NCBI RefSeq assembly: GCF_036924535.1
Contig: NZ_JAZHRT010000001.1
Location: 8,618,001 to 8,682,000 of the forward strand
Source of the DNA: Bradyrhizobium sp. AZCC 2262
Lineage (GTDB): Bacteria > Pseudomonadota > Alphaproteobacteria > Rhizobiales > Xanthobacteraceae
Direction of reading: 5' to 3'
Length of the DNA: 64,000 nucleotides
Of this stretch, positions 16,836-26,902 are shown piece after piece. Under the pieces are notes generated by a model, which worked only from the letters and a program-made list of their open reading frames with translations, was not told where the DNA came from and searched no databases. The position numbers were made by a program, and so were the translations under genes. The number at the start of each line of letters is the position of its first letter. Within the stretch, counting starts at the first letter, position 1.

Positions 16836-17765
16836 ATGTCCGGCCCCCTCGACGATCAGCTCGGCTTTGCGCCCGACTACGATTCCCCGGTCCCCTATAT
16901 GCAGCGGACCCGCGACTATTACGCCGCGATCGGCTACACCACGCCCTATCGCTGGGCGCATTATGTCGACGCGCCGTTCCAGCCGTTGAAAAAGCCGCTC
17001 GCGCAGTCGCGCGTAACTATCGTCACCACCGCCGCGCAGTATGATCCGACCAAGGGCGATCAGGGTCCCGGAGCCGCCTATAACGGCAGCGCCAAGTTCT
17101 ATCAGGTCTATGACAGCGACACCGCCAAGCAGCACGATTTGCGGATCTCGCATATCGGCTACGACCGCAAGCACACGACAGCTACCGACAGCGGCACCTG
17201 GTTTCCGCTGCCGCAGCTGCTGAAGGCCGCCGCCGCGGGGCGGATCGGCGAGGTCGCGCCGCGCTTCTTTGGCGCGCCGACCAATCGCAGCCACCGCGTC
17301 ACCATCGATGTCGACGCGCCGGATATCCTTGCCCGCTGCCAGGCCGACAAGGTCGACGTCGCCGTGATCGTCCCGAACTGCCCGGTCTGTCACCAGACGT
17401 CGGCGCTGGTGGCGCGTCATCTCGAAGCCAACGGGATTCCCACCGTGGTGATGGGATGCGCCAAGGATATCGTCGAGCACGCCGCGGTGCCGCGGTTTCT
17501 GTTCTCGGATTTCCCGCTCGGCAACTCCGCCGGCAAGCCGCAGGATGTTAACTCGCAGGCGCAGACGCTCGAACTGGCGCTGCGGCTGCTGGAGTCCGCG
17601 CCGGGGGCGCGCACCACGATGCAGTCGCCGCTGCGCTGGAGCGAGGATGCTTCCTGGAAGCTCGACTACAACAACGTCGCGCAGATGAGCCCGGAAGAAC
17701 TGGCCCGCCGGCGCGCCGAGTTCGACAAGCAGAAAGAGATCGCGCGCGGTAACCGCGCGGCGTGA
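16836..17765 (+). CDS. GrdB-like protein (glycine/sarcosine/betaine reductase selenoprotein B family)
   Basis: 309-residue protein related to the B component of glycine/betaine reductases of anaerobes, here without selenocysteine; a CPVC motif in VPNCPVCHQTS (about residue 180) and a Cys in VVMGCAKDIVEH are the probable functional cysteines. The conserved FSDFPLGNSAG segment follows. Its role in an aerobic proteobacterium is unknown. GGAGA lies 7 bases before the ATG. Downstream comes a palindromic repeat and then a CoA-transferase gene in the same direction, which may be co-expressed. Confidence 0.7.
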   Translation: MSGPLDDQLGFAPDYDSPVPYMQRTRDYYAAIGYTTPYRWAHYVDAPFQPLKKPLAQSRVTIVTTAAQYDPTKGDQGPGAAYNGSAKFYQVYDSDTAKQHDLRISHIGYDRKHTTATDSGTWFPLPQLLKAAAAGRIGEVAPRFFGAPTNRSHRVTIDVDAPDILARCQADKVDVAVIVPNCPVCHQTSALVARHLEANGIPTVVMGCAKDIVEHAAVPRFLFSDFPLGNSAGKPQDVNSQAQTLELALRLLESAPGARTTMQSPLRWSEDASWKLDYNNVAQMSPEELARRRAEFDKQKEIARGNRAA

Positions 17766-17786
17766 ATGGGGCGCGGCCGTCAGAAC

Positions 17787-17869
17787 CGTCATTGCGAGCG
17801 AAGCGAAGCAATCCATAGCGCGGCATAACGGATTGGATTGCTTCGTCGCTTCGCTCCTCGCAATGACGG
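17787..17869. repeat. Palindromic repeat (CCGTCATTGCGAG...CTCGCAATGACGG)
   Basis: Long imperfect palindrome with arms ccgtcattgcgagcgaagcg and its near reverse complement. Copies of the same family occur at 31757-31787 (short) and 51984-52068. It sits between the GrdB-like and CoA-transferase genes. Confidence 0.85.
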
Positions 17870-17919
17870 CTTCCTGTCGGAAGACCGCCCTTCAATAGTG
17901 CTGTCCGGAGGAAACTGAA

Positions 17920-19113
17920 TTGACCCGACCGTTCGAAGGCGTGAAGATTCTCGACTTCACGCAGGTGCTGGCTGGCCCCTATGCGAGCTACCAGCTCGCG
18001 CTGCTCGGCGCAGATGTGATCAAGGTGGAGCGTCGCGAAGGCGAGGACATGCGCCGCACGCCGCTGAGCCGCGAATGGGCCGAGCGCGGCCTCGCGCCCG
18101 GCTGGCAGGCCATCAACGGCAACAAGCGCAGCCTCACCCTCGACCTCTCGAAGCCGGAGGCGATCAAGATCGTCAAGCAGCTCGCCGCCCAGGCCGACGT
18201 GGTGATGGAGAATTTTCGGCCCGGCGTGATGGACAAGCTCGGCATCGGCTATACGGCGCTGTCGGCAATCAACCCACGGCTGATCTATTGCGCCATTTCA
18301 GGCTTTGGCCAGACTGGCCCGGAACGATCGGGCGCCGGCTATGACGGCAAGATCCAGGCCCTTTCAGGCATCATGTCGATCACCGGCCATGCCGAGACCG
18401 GGCCGACGCGCGCCGGCTTTGCGGTCTGCGACGTCCTGTCGGGCGCGACGGCCGCCTTCGGCGTGTCGAGCGCGCTGTTCCAGCGCACCCATACCGGAAA
18501 AGGCCAGTTGGTCGATGTCTCCATGCTGGAAGCGACGCTGGCGTTCCTGTCCGGGCAGGTCGCGGACTATTCGGTCGCCGGCCATCGCCAGCAGCTCTCC
18601 GGCAATCAGGCCGTGAGCCGCCGGCCCACCGCCAACCTCTTCAAGGCCGGTGACGGCTATCTGCTGCTCGCGGTGAACAGCGAGAAGCAATACATCGCGC
18701 TGATGACCGCGCTGGGCCGGTCAGACGCGCTGGAGGACCCCCGCTTCGCCGACTGGTTCGCCCGGCAGGAGAACGAACCGGCGCTGCGGGCCATCATCGA
18801 GGAAGCACTGTCGAAAAAGGACCCGCGTGAGTGGGAAAAGGTCCTGGACGCCGCCGGCGCGCCCTGTGCGAGCATCTGGAAGGTCGAAGAGGTGATCGAT
18901 CACCCGCAGATCGCGGCGCGCGGCGCCATTCAGGAGATCGATACGCCCTATGGACGCCTGCGTTTCGCCGGCAGCGGGTTCCAACTCGCCCACGGCGGCG
19001 GCCGGCTTGACCGCATGGCGCCCGCGCTCAGTGCCCACACCGAGGAGGTGCTGGCCTCGCTCGGCTATGACGCAAAAGCGATCGCGGAACTGCGCGCGCG
19101 CGAGGTCGTCTAG
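17920..19113 (+). CDS. CaiB/BaiF-family CoA-transferase (class III)
   Basis: Transfers CoA between carboxylic acids; the substrate cannot be read from the sequence. 397 residues with the family N-terminus ([33 protein letters not shown]), [26 protein letters not shown] and [13 protein letters not shown], matching formyl-CoA transferase-like enzymes. Start is TTG: GGAGG lies 8 bases before it (17907-17911) and no ATG sits in a better place. It follows the GrdB-like gene and precedes ilvD by 131 bases, all on the plus strand. Confidence 0.9.
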   Translation: MTRPFEGVKILDFTQVLAGPYASYQLALLGADVIKVERREGEDMRRTPLSREWAERGLAPGWQAINGNKRSLTLDLSKPEAIKIVKQLAAQADVVMENFRPGVMDKLGIGYTALSAINPRLIYCAISGFGQTGPERSGAGYDGKIQALSGIMSITGHAETGPTRAGFAVCDVLSGATAAFGVSSALFQRTHTGKGQLVDVSMLEATLAFLSGQVADYSVAGHRQQLSGNQAVSRRPTANLFKAGDGYLLLAVNSEKQYIALMTALGRSDALEDPRFADWFARQENEPALRAIIEEALSKKDPREWEKVLDAAGAPCASIWKVEEVIDHPQIAARGAIQEIDTPYGRLRFAGSGFQLAHGGGRLDRMAPALSAHTEEVLASLGYDAKAIAELRAREVV

Positions 19114-19244
19114 CGGTAGCCGGGGCGGGTGCATCCTTTCCCGTTTTGGGTGGGCCCGCGCATGGCGACCCTGCGCCAACGCGCTTTAATCGACAGAGCT
19201 CACCGTCTAAAAGACGCCTTTCCCGCTTCCCAAAAGGACTGATC

Positions 19245-21089
19245 ATGCCCGCCTATCGCTCCCGAACCACGACCCACGGCCGCAACATGGCGGGCGCCCG
19301 CGGCCTCTGGCGCGCCACCGGCATGAAGAACGAGGACTTTGGCAAGCCGATCATTGCCGTGGTCAATTCGTTCACCCAGTTCGTACCCGGCCACGTGCAC
19401 CTGAAGGATCTCGGCCAGCTCGTCGCGCGCGAAATCGAGAAGGCCGGCGGCGTCGCCAAGGAGTTCAACACCATCGCGGTCGATGACGGCATCGCCATGG
19501 GCCATGACGGCATGCTCTACAGCCTGCCGTCGCGCGAGATCATCGCCGACAGCGTCGAGTACATGGTCAATGCGCATTGTGCCGACGCCATGGTGTGCAT
19601 TTCCAATTGCGACAAGATCACCCCCGGCATGCTGATGGCCGCATTGCGGATCAACATCCCGACTGTGTTCGTCTCGGGCGGGCCGATGGAATCCGGCAAG
19701 GTCAGCATCAAGGGCAAGGTTCGCGCGGTCGACCTGATCGACGCCATGGTGGCCGCCGCCGACAGCAATGTCAGCGACGCCGAGGTGGAAGTGATCGAGC
19801 GCTCGGCTTGTCCGACCTGCGGCTCATGCTCCGGCATGTTCACGGCCAATTCGATGAATTGCCTCACCGAAGCGCTGGGCCTCGCGCTGCCCGGTAACGG
19901 CTCGGTGCTGGCGACGCATGCCGACCGCAAGGGGTTGTTCGTCGAGGCCGGGCATCTGATCGTCGATCTGGCGCGGCGTTATTACGAGCAGGACGACGAG
20001 ACCGCGTTGCCGCGCAACATCGCAAACTTCAAGGCGTTCGAGAATGCGATGACGCTCGATATCGCCATGGGTGGCTCGACCAACACCGTGCTGCATCTCT
20101 TGGCAGCGGCCTATGAAGGCCAGGTGCCGTTCACGATGCAGGATATCGACCGCCTGTCGCGCCGGGTGCCGGTGCTCTGCAAGGTGGCGCCGTCGGTGGC
20201 GGACGTGCATCTGGAAGACGTTCATCGCGCCGGCGGCGTGATGGCCATTCTCGGCGAACTCGACCGCGCCGGCCTTCTCAACCGCGGCCTGCCGATGGTT
20301 CACAGCAAGTCGTTGGAAGATGCGCTCAGTCGCTGGGACATCAAGCAGACCAAGAGCGAGAGCGTCCGCAAATTCTTCATGGCCGCCCCCGGCAACGTGC
20401 CGACGCAGGTGGCGTTCAGCCAGGAGCGCCGGTTCGAGGAACTGGACACCGATCGCGCGACAGGCTGCGTTCGCGACGCCGAGCATGCCTATTCGAAGGA
20501 CGGCGGCCTTGCCGTGCTGTCAGGCAACATCGCGCTCGATGGCTGCATCGTGAAGACCGCCGGCGTCGATGAGAGCATTTTGAAGTTCGAGGGGCCGGCC
20601 CGGGTGTTCGAAAGCCAGGACGCCGCCGTCGAAGGCATTTTGGGCAACAAGATCAAGCCCGGCGATGTCGTCGTGGTCCGCTATGAAGGTCCGCGCGGTG
20701 GTCCCGGCATGCAGGAGATGCTCTATCCGACCAGCTACCTCAAATCGAAGGGCCTCGGAAAAGTTTGTGCACTGGTCACCGATGGCCGCTTCTCCGGCGG
20801 CTCGTCAGGCCTGTCGATCGGACATCTTTCGCCGGAAGCCGCCGAAGGCGGGTTGATCGGGCTGGTGGAAGAGGGCGACCTTATCAAGATCGACATCCCC
20901 TCGCGTTCGATCAGCCTCGCGGTCGATGACGCCACGCTGGCGAAGCGGCGTGAAGCCATGCTGGCCCGTGGCGTGGACGCATGGAAGCCCGCCAAGAAGC
21001 GCAGCCGCAAGGTGACGATGGCGCTCAAGGCCTATGCGGCGCTGACGACAAGCGCGGCCCGCGGCGCGGTGCGGGTCGTGCCGGAATAG
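19245..21089 (+). CDS. ilvD: Dihydroxy-acid dehydratase
   Basis: Iron-sulfur dehydratase giving 2-keto acids in valine, leucine and isoleucine synthesis. 614 residues, the usual length. Cluster and signature residues are seen in [12 protein letters not shown] and [17 protein letters not shown]; the second signature [14 protein letters not shown] is near the C-terminus. The start is the ATG before [13 protein letters not shown], with AAGGA upstream; the longer frame from 19146 has no support. It ends two bases from the convergent MFS gene without a visible terminator. Confidence 0.97.
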   Translation: MPAYRSRTTTHGRNMAGARGLWRATGMKNEDFGKPIIAVVNSFTQFVPGHVHLKDLGQLVAREIEKAGGVAKEFNTIAVDDGIAMGHDGMLYSLPSREIIADSVEYMVNAHCADAMVCISNCDKITPGMLMAALRINIPTVFVSGGPMESGKVSIKGKVRAVDLIDAMVAAADSNVSDAEVEVIERSACPTCGSCSGMFTANSMNCLTEALGLALPGNGSVLATHADRKGLFVEAGHLIVDLARRYYEQDDETALPRNIANFKAFENAMTLDIAMGGSTNTVLHLLAAAYEGQVPFTMQDIDRLSRRVPVLCKVAPSVADVHLEDVHRAGGVMAILGELDRAGLLNRGLPMVHSKSLEDALSRWDIKQTKSESVRKFFMAAPGNVPTQVAFSQERRFEELDTDRATGCVRDAEHAYSKDGGLAVLSGNIALDGCIVKTAGVDESILKFEGPARVFESQDAAVEGILGNKIKPGDVVVVRYEGPRGGPGMQEMLYPTSYLKSKGLGKVCALVTDGRFSGGSSGLSIGHLSPEAAEGGLIGLVEEGDLIKIDIPSRSISLAVDDATLAKRREAMLARGVDAWKPAKKRSRKVTMALKAYAALTTSAARGAVRVVPE

Positions 21090-21091
21090 CG

Positions 21092-22417
21092 CTAATGCGC
21101 CAATGCGACTTCCCCGGATGACTGCTCGCGCCGCACGTCAATGCGCAGGCTCATCACGACGGCGGCGCCAACGACGGCGCATCCGGCGAGCAGGAGCAGG
21201 CCGACCGTGAAGTTGCCTGTCAGATCCTTTAGATAGCCCATCGCAAAGGGACCGGCGAAGCCCGAGAGGTTGCCGAGCGAGTTGATGGCCGCGATCCCCG
21301 CAGCAGCCGACGCTCCGGTCAGGAAGCTTGCCGGCAACGGCCAGAACATCGCTGGCACTGCAGAAACCCCGATCTGCGCGAAGCAGAGCAGCGCCATGAT
21401 GAGGATGGGATTCGAAACCAGCCCGGATATCCCGATCCCGATCGCCGCCATCAACAGCGCCACGGCGACGTGACCTTTTCGTTCCATCGTGCGGTCTGAA
21501 TGCTGACCGAGCAATACCATGCCAATGCCGCCGAAAATAAAGGGCAGCGCAGCCAGCAATCCGGTCTGGGTATCGCTCACCCCAAAGCCCTTGATGATGG
21601 TCGGCAGGAAGAAGGCAACTCCGTAGCTCGCCGCATTCAAACAGAAGTAGACCAGGGCGCACAGCAGGATGCGGATATCGGTGAGCGCCTGAAACAATGA
21701 AAGATGTTCGACTCTCTCCTTGTTGCTCTTCTCGGTTGCCTGCACGTTCTCCAGCCACGCAATCTCATCTTTTTGCAGCCAGTTGGCCTGGCGCGGAAAA
21801 TCGGTGAGATAGAAAAACACGACGAGTCCCACCAAAATCGATGGCAGTGCTTCAAGAACGAACAGCCATTGCCAGCCTTCCAACCCCCAGCCAGTCAGGT
21901 TCAGCAACATTCCGGAGATCGGCGACCCGACAATGGACGAAATCGGGATTGCCAGCATGAAGTAGCTGACGACCCGCGCGCGATATAGCGCCGGAAACCA
22001 CAGGGTCAGATAAAAGATGATGCCGGGAAAGAAGCCCGCCTCGCATGCGCCGAGCAACAGCCGAAGGGTATAGAAAACCGTTTCGTTCGAAACTCCGATT
22101 GCCCCCGAAATCGACGGGATAAAGGCGAACGCGGCCGAGACGATCCCCCAGGAGATCATGATGCGGGCAATCCAAACCCGCGCGCCAACCCGCTCCAGAA
22201 AGAGGTTCGAAGGCACCTCAAACAAAAAATAGGCAATGAAGAAAAGTCCGGCGCCCAGTCCGAAGGCGGCCTCGCTGAAGCCAAGCGCCTGGTTCATATG
22301 CAGCTTGGCAAAGCTGACATTGACGCGATCCAGATACGCAACGAAATAGCACAAGATCAGAAACGGTATCAGCCGCCGCATCACCTTGCCGATTGCACGC
22401 CGTTCGACGTCTTCCAT
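21092..22417 (-). CDS. MFS transporter, anion:cation symporter (ACS) family
   Basis: Twelve-helix inner-membrane permease of the major facilitator superfamily, likely an organic-acid or aromatic-acid importer. The family signature YFVAYLDRVNVSFAKL begins the first helix, as in ACS members (hexuronate, tartrate, phthalate permeases). 441 residues with a cytoplasmic loop after helix 6 (TEKSNKERVEHLSLFQ). No catabolic genes lie beside it; it is convergent with ilvD. The substrate is unknown. Confidence 0.88.
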   Translation of the reverse strand: MEDVERRAIGKVMRRLIPFLILCYFVAYLDRVNVSFAKLHMNQALGFSEAAFGLGAGLFFIAYFLFEVPSNLFLERVGARVWIARIMISWGIVSAAFAFIPSISGAIGVSNETVFYTLRLLLGACEAGFFPGIIFYLTLWFPALYRARVVSYFMLAIPISSIVGSPISGMLLNLTGWGLEGWQWLFVLEALPSILVGLVVFFYLTDFPRQANWLQKDEIAWLENVQATEKSNKERVEHLSLFQALTDIRILLCALVYFCLNAASYGVAFFLPTIIKGFGVSDTQTGLLAALPFIFGGIGMVLLGQHSDRTMERKGHVAVALLMAAIGIGISGLVSNPILIMALLCFAQIGVSAVPAMFWPLPASFLTGASAAAGIAAINSLGNLSGFAGPFAMGYLKDLTGNFTVGLLLLAGCAVVGAAVVMSLRIDVRREQSSGEVALAH

Positions 22418-22572
22418 GGCGGCCTCCGCTCGTCTTGTGCCGTTTGGTATTTTCCCGGAAAGTTTGCACGGGTTTACAGCGCAACTGTGGCCTGTCTAAA
22501 CGCAAAGCCTGGGTGGCTGTTCCCGATGCCGCTGCCAAAAGCTGTATGGTGCGTTGCGGTTGAAGGCAGCGG

Positions 22573-23232
22573 CTACGTCAGCACCTTGACGCCGCCGAGC
22601 GCGGTTACGCGTCCGTTCTTGAGCATCACGATCTGCGTCGCGAGCTGGCGCAGTTCGGCCGCGTCGTGGCTCACATAGACCATCGGAATACCTTCGTCGC
22701 GCAGCCGCACCAGGTAGGGCAGGATCTCGACCTTGCGGCCCTCGTCGAGCGAGCCCAGCGGCTCGTCCATCAGCAGCAGGCGTGGCTTTGACAGCAGTGC
22801 ACGGCCGAGCGCGACGCGCTGGCGTTCGCCGCCGGAGAGTTGGCCGGGACGGCGGTCGAGCAGTTGGCCGATGTCGAGCAGGTCGGTGATGCGCTTGTGC
22901 TGGGAAGAATCTACAGCGAGGCGGTTCATGCGCCGGCCGTAATCGAGGTTTTGCCGCACGTCGAGATGCGGAAACAGCCGTGCGTCCTGAAACACATAGC
23001 CGATCCGGCGTCGGTGCGGTGGCACGTGGACGCCTGCGGCGGTGTCGTCCAGCGTTTCGCCATCGAGCGCGATGACGCCGCGGTCGGGCCGCAGCAGTCC
23101 TGCGATCATGTTGATCAGCGAGCTCTTGCCGGCGCCGGATGCGCCGAACAGGCCGGTAACGCGGCCCTGGCTTTCGAAGGACGCTTCGAGTGAGAATTCG
23201 CCGAGCTGCTTGGTGACGTCGACCCGCAACAT
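22573..23232 (-). CDS. modC: Molybdate ABC transporter ATP-binding protein, lacking the C-terminal Mop domain
   Basis: ATPase that drives molybdate import. 219 residues contain a complete nucleotide-binding domain: Walker [10 protein letters not shown], signature [16 protein letters not shown], Walker B LLLMDEP, H-loop VYVSHD. It stops right after that domain, whereas typical ModC has about 350 residues with a C-terminal TOBE/Mop regulatory domain. A free-standing Mop protein is encoded at the head of the locus. The start ATG lies two bases after the modB stop; a longer frame to 23529 is out-of-frame modB sequence. Confidence 0.92.
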   Translation of the reverse strand: MLRVDVTKQLGEFSLEASFESQGRVTGLFGASGAGKSSLINMIAGLLRPDRGVIALDGETLDDTAAGVHVPPHRRRIGYVFQDARLFPHLDVRQNLDYGRRMNRLAVDSSQHKRITDLLDIGQLLDRRPGQLSGGERQRVALGRALLSKPRLLLMDEPLGSLDEGRKVEILPYLVRLRDEGIPMVYVSHDAAELRQLATQIVMLKNGRVTALGGVKVLT

Positions 23233-23234
23233 GG

Positions 23235-23930
23235 TCAGTTCCCGTGCAGGCGTTTGGTGGCGCGCCGCGCGAACCATTCGGAGGCGATCAGGGCGCCCAT
23301 CGCGATCACGATGGAGATCAGCACCAGCCGCGCCGCCGCGGTGTCGCCATCGGGGGTCTGGATCAGCGAATAGATCGCGGACGAAATGGTCTGGGTTTCG
23401 CCGGGAATGTTGGAGACGAAGGTGATGGTGGCGCCGAACTCGCCGATCGCCTTGGCAAAGCCGAGCACCATGCCGGCCAGTATGCCCGGCAGCGCCAGTG
23501 GCAAGGTTACGGTCGCGAACACTTGCCACGGCGCGGCACCAAGCGTGCTCGAGGCCTGTTCCAGCCGGCGGTCGATCGCTTCAATCGAGAGCCGGATCGG
23601 CCTCACCAGCAATGGAAACGACATCACGCCGCAGGCAAGCGCCGCTCCGGTCCAGCGAAACGCGAACACGATGCCGAGGTTATCGGCGAGCCATGCACCG
23701 ACCAGGCCGCGGCGGCCGAAGGTCAGCAGCAGCAGATAGCCGGTGACGACTGGCGGCAGCACCAACGGCAGATGGACCAGGGCATCGAGGATGGATTTGC
23801 CCCAGAATTCATACCGCGCCAGCAGCCATGCCAGCGCGATACCGAAGGGCGTTGCCACCAGCGTTGCAATGACGGCCACCCGCAGCGACAGCAGGATGGC
23901 CGTCCATTCGGCCGGTGATATATCGAACAT
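23235..23930 (-). CDS. modB: Molybdate ABC transporter permease
   Basis: Inner-membrane channel subunit, 231 residues with five or six transmembrane helices. The EAA-type loop that contacts ModC is seen as [27 protein letters not shown] (first 20 of it conserved), followed by [14 protein letters not shown], diagnostic of ModB/CysT-type permeases. Its ATG shares one base with the modA stop (TGATG), and modC follows after two bases, so the three are translationally coupled. Confidence 0.95.
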   Translation of the reverse strand: MFDISPAEWTAILLSLRVAVIATLVATPFGIALAWLLARYEFWGKSILDALVHLPLVLPPVVTGYLLLLTFGRRGLVGAWLADNLGIVFAFRWTGAALACGVMSFPLLVRPIRLSIEAIDRRLEQASSTLGAAPWQVFATVTLPLALPGILAGMVLGFAKAIGEFGATITFVSNIPGETQTISSAIYSLIQTPDGDTAAARLVLISIVIAMGALIASEWFARRATKRLHGN

Positions 23931-24715
23931 CAGGTCGATGGGCTGACGAGAAACTTGAAGCCGTATTTCTCGAGGATGTTCTTCGCCGCCGTCGAGCGCA
24001 GGAAGGCGAGATAGTCCGTCGTCTCCGGTTTTGCGGTAGTGGTCGCCGCGACGGGATAGATGATCGCCGGGTGGGAATCGGCCGGGAAGGTGCCGACCAC
24101 CTTGACGCCCGGTTCAACCCTGGCGTCGGTGGAGTAAACGATACCGAGTGCCGCTTCACCACGCGCTACCAGCGTCAGCGCGGCGCGCACGCTCTCGGCC
24201 ATCGCGAATTTCGGTTCGGCGGCCTGCCATGAACCGAGCTTCTCCAGCGCGGCCTTCGCATACTTGCCGACCGGCACCGCCTTGACGTCGCCGGTCGCGA
24301 TCTTGCCGTCGCCGGCGAGCTTGGCCAGGTCGAACCCGGCGCCGATGTTGACGTTGTCGATCTTGGAATCCTTTGGCGCGATCAGCACGATGCTGTTGCC
24401 GAGCAGGTTGACCCGGGTCGGCTCATTGATGTTCTTTTTTCCGATCGCGTAATCCATCCAGTCGGTGTCGGCGGAGATGAACACGTCAGCCGGCGCGCCC
24501 TGTTCGATCTGTTTTGCCAATGCCGAACTGGCGGCATAGCTCGCGGTGACCTTGACGCCGGTCTTGGCGGTATAGGCTGCGTCGATCTCGTCGAGTGCGT
24601 TCTTCATCGAGGCCGCGGCGAAGACCGTCAGGGACTTGTCTTGAGCGGCAGCAGGCGAATGGATGGCTCCCAGCAGAACGACGAAGGCGGCGAAAATTCC
24701 GGTAAGGCGAGACAT
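23930..24715 (-). CDS. modA: Molybdate-binding periplasmic protein
   Basis: Captures molybdate in the periplasm for ModBC. 261 residues with a signal peptide ending near SPAAAQD. The family N-terminus KSLTVFAAASMKNALDEI is followed by ASSALAKQIEQGAPADVFISAD, which carries the oxyanion-binding Ser residues. The sequence between 24716 and 24912 is its upstream region and has a GC-rich hairpin. First gene of the tightly packed modABC unit. Confidence 0.95.
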   Translation of the reverse strand: MSRLTGIFAAFVVLLGAIHSPAAAQDKSLTVFAAASMKNALDEIDAAYTAKTGVKVTASYAASSALAKQIEQGAPADVFISADTDWMDYAIGKKNINEPTRVNLLGNSIVLIAPKDSKIDNVNIGAGFDLAKLAGDGKIATGDVKAVPVGKYAKAALEKLGSWQAAEPKFAMAESVRAALTLVARGEAALGIVYSTDARVEPGVKVVGTFPADSHPAIIYPVAATTTAKPETTDYLAFLRSTAAKNILEKYGFKFLVSPST

Positions 24716-24739
24716 GATAGCGCTCCGTGCGTGTTTGCG

Positions 24740-24758
24740 GGCGCGCTATTCGCGCGCC
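24740..24758. promoter_or_regulatory. Inverted repeat upstream of modA
   Basis: Perfect 7-bp arms GGCGCGC and GCGCGCC around a 5-base loop, 24 bases before the modA start. It could be an operator or mRNA leader hairpin; it does not resemble the AT-rich ModE site. Without a T-run it is not a terminator. Confidence 0.3.
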
Positions 24759-24912
24759 GCAATCAGGCGTGGTTTGAATTAATGGAAGCGATCGGCGGAA
24801 GCGCTGTTCCGGCAATTCCGATGGCTTACGGCCGATCAGAATATCGCCAATGGCTGACAATAGCAGGCTGGCGGCCGGGGTCAAAGTGGCCGTTCGTCCC
24901 AGATGCTGACAG

Positions 24913-25419
24913 CTATTCCGTCGGCAGGATGGCAATCGAGACTGAATCCTCTTTCGTTCCGCTGACCTGCAGCACGAGCGGGCCCGCCGAGAGCTCGTAC
25001 TTCATGGTCTTGCGGATTCCGTCGCAGTCGGTGGCGCCGCTGTGGGCCTTCGGTTTGAGGAAATGCCCGTCCTGCACGACATCGACCCAGCCGCCCGACG
25101 ATAGGCTGATCGAGTAGAGACCGGTCTTGGGCGCAGTCTTGATGCTGGCGAAGCCGGCAAAAGTGCCGTCCTTGGGTGCGCGTTCGGGCGGCGTCGGCAG
25201 TTTAGCTTCCGCCGGGCTGCGCAGGGCGAGGGTCACGGCCTGCGCGGGCAGGGCGGCGAGCTCTGCGCCTGACACCAGCTTGAGGCGATCCGGTGCCGTC
25301 AGCGCCGCGCGCTCGCGCTCGATTCCCCATTTGAACTTGTCGCAGCCGCTCAGTTCTTCTGCCGCCCAGGCGGGCGCGGCGCCGAGCAGCGCCAGCGCAA
25401 CGAGAAGTGAAATGCGCAT
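24913..25419 (-). CDS. Periplasmic protein of unknown function in the mod locus
   Basis: 168-residue protein with a clear signal peptide (MRISLLVALALLGAAPAWAAEE). The mature part has CDKFKWGIERERAAL, a proline-rich middle and a C-terminal beta-rich region (GLYSISLSSGGWVDVVQDG), with two further conserved-looking residues in TDCDGIRKTMKYEL; two Cys may form a disulfide. I do not recognise the family. The ATG at 25419 lies one base past the mop stop codon, so it is translationally coupled to mop and probably linked to molybdate use. Confidence 0.75.
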   Translation of the reverse strand: MRISLLVALALLGAAPAWAAEELSGCDKFKWGIERERAALTAPDRLKLVSGAELAALPAQAVTLALRSPAEAKLPTPPERAPKDGTFAGFASIKTAPKTGLYSISLSSGGWVDVVQDGHFLKPKAHSGATDCDGIRKTMKYELSAGPLVLQVSGTKEDSVSIAILPTE

Positions 25420-25420
25420 G

Positions 25421-25630
25421 TCAGTCGACCGCAATCATGACGTCGGAAGCTTTCACCACGACAGTCGCCTTGCCGCCGGCCTTGATGCCGAGGTCGTCGA
25501 CCGCCTCGTTGGTGATGGAGGAGGTGATGATTTGGCCGCCTCCGATATCGACGCGGACATGAGACGTGGTTGCGCCCTTCTTCACTTCGACGACAGTACC
25601 CTTGATCTGGTTGCGTGCACTGATGCGCAT
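25421..25630 (-). CDS. mop: Stand-alone TOBE/Mop molybdate-binding protein
   Basis: 69-residue molbindin, a single Mop domain that assembles into oligomers storing molybdate or tungstate. Typical features: SARNQIKGTVVEVKKGATTSHVRVDI, with a second half SSITNEAVDDLGIKAGGKATVVVKASDV. The ATG at 25630 has GAGGA 5 bases upstream. It heads the locus mop - unknown periplasmic gene - modABC, all leftward. The modC in this locus lacks exactly this domain, so this protein may take over molybdate sensing or buffering. Confidence 0.9.
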   Translation of the reverse strand: MRISARNQIKGTVVEVKKGATTSHVRVDIGGGQIITSSITNEAVDDLGIKAGGKATVVVKASDVMIAVD

Positions 25631-25797
25631 GGCGATCCTCACAATGTCAGGCGCACACGGGCCTGCCGTGCGCTGCTGGCTTCTGTATTCAATAGGAATT
25701 TTGAACCATCGTCCGTGTCGTGCCGCGCGCTTACGGCGCTGGGGTACCGCATGTTAGCGCATTTCGTCGCAGCGAGGAAAGCCCCACCGGTAGGACG

Positions 25798-26745
25798 CTA
25801 TTGCTTCGTATCCGGCGCCGCCAGCACCGCCTTGCAGGCGGCAGGGAGCGACGCCATCGTCATCGGCGGCTTCGGTTTTGGCGGCACTTTCGGCGGTTTC
25901 GGATGCAGCACCGCATCGCTGAACCAGTAGGCGAGATCGCCGGTGCTGCAGCCTTCGCCCTCGTTCGGATCGGGCTGGCTGTCGCATTCGCCGGCGCCGG
26001 GCGGGCATTTGATGCGGATGTGGAAGTGATAGTCGTGGCCGTACATCGGCCGCACCTTGTGGAGCCAGTAGCGATCACCTTTGGCCTCACGACACAGCGC
26101 CTTCTTGATCGCGGCATTGACGAAGATGCGCTGCACGCTGGGCTCGAGCGCAGCGGCGCGGATCACCGCAAGATGAGTTGGCGTCCAGGCGTGCGGATCG
26201 ATGTCGAGCCGGTCGGTGCGCACCATCATGACGGCCGACATTTCTTCGCGCTCGTTGCGCGACAATTGACGACCCGGCATCGGCGTCAGCCAGATGTCGG
26301 CGTCGAGCCCCACCTGATGGCTGGCGTGCCCGGTAAACATCGGCCCGCCGCGCGGCTGCGACATGTCGCCGACCAGTATGCCGTGCCAGCCCGCATCCTT
26401 GCGCGCTTTGGCAGCGAGCCGCTTGACCAGCGCGACCAGATCGGGATGGCCCCAGTAACGATTGCGCGACAGCCGCATCACCTGCCAATTGTCGCCGTTG
26501 ATTGGCAGCCCTTCCGCGCCCGCGATGCAGCCATGCGCGTAGAACCCATACACCCGCGTCGGCATCGCCGCCGGCAGCACCTTGCGGCCGAACAGCTCCT
26601 TGGCGCCGATCTTGGGGTCGTTGGGATTGGCCAGCGGCGGCAGCGGTTTTGGATTGACCGCGCCCTTGTCCTGCGCCCATGCGCTTGCGGCATTGACGAC
26701 GGCCATTAAGGTTATGAGTGGAATCAGAATCAGGCGAGGGTTCAT
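25798..26745 (-). CDS. mepA: Penicillin-insensitive murein endopeptidase MepA
   Basis: Periplasmic LAS-family zinc peptidase cutting D-alanyl-meso-DAP crosslinks in peptidoglycan. 315 residues with a signal peptide ending at SAWAQ. Zinc ligands seen: His in GHASHQVGLDADIWL with Asp nearby, and HxH in YGHDYHFHIRI. The conserved NGDNWQVMRLSRNRYWGHP precedes them. A proline/lysine-rich C-terminal tail follows the catalytic core. Monocistronic; a 155-base gap precedes the mop gene. Confidence 0.93.
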   Translation of the reverse strand: MNPRLILIPLITLMAVVNAASAWAQDKGAVNPKPLPPLANPNDPKIGAKELFGRKVLPAAMPTRVYGFYAHGCIAGAEGLPINGDNWQVMRLSRNRYWGHPDLVALVKRLAAKARKDAGWHGILVGDMSQPRGGPMFTGHASHQVGLDADIWLTPMPGRQLSRNEREEMSAVMMVRTDRLDIDPHAWTPTHLAVIRAAALEPSVQRIFVNAAIKKALCREAKGDRYWLHKVRPMYGHDYHFHIRIKCPPGAGECDSQPDPNEGEGCSTGDLAYWFSDAVLHPKPPKVPPKPKPPMTMASLPAACKAVLAAPDTKQ

Positions 26746-26902
26746 CGGATTACTCTAATCCAACGAGTGTAGCATGAAACCGGGAAAGCGGCGACAGGCG
26801 AAGCCCTCGCAATTGCTTGATCTCGCCGCAGCCGATGCTCTCGCCTGCACCGGTCCACGCAACACGCAGAGCAAAATCAATTGAGGCTTACTGCATTGAG
26901 GC

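Noticed and set aside
22573..23529. N-terminal extension of modC to 318 codons
   Set aside because: The extra 99 codons are modB sequence in another frame; the ATG at 23232 directly follows the modB stop.
24740..24758. ModE operator upstream of modA
   Set aside because: The GC-rich inverted repeat does not fit the AT-rich ModE consensus; kept only as an unspecified hairpin.
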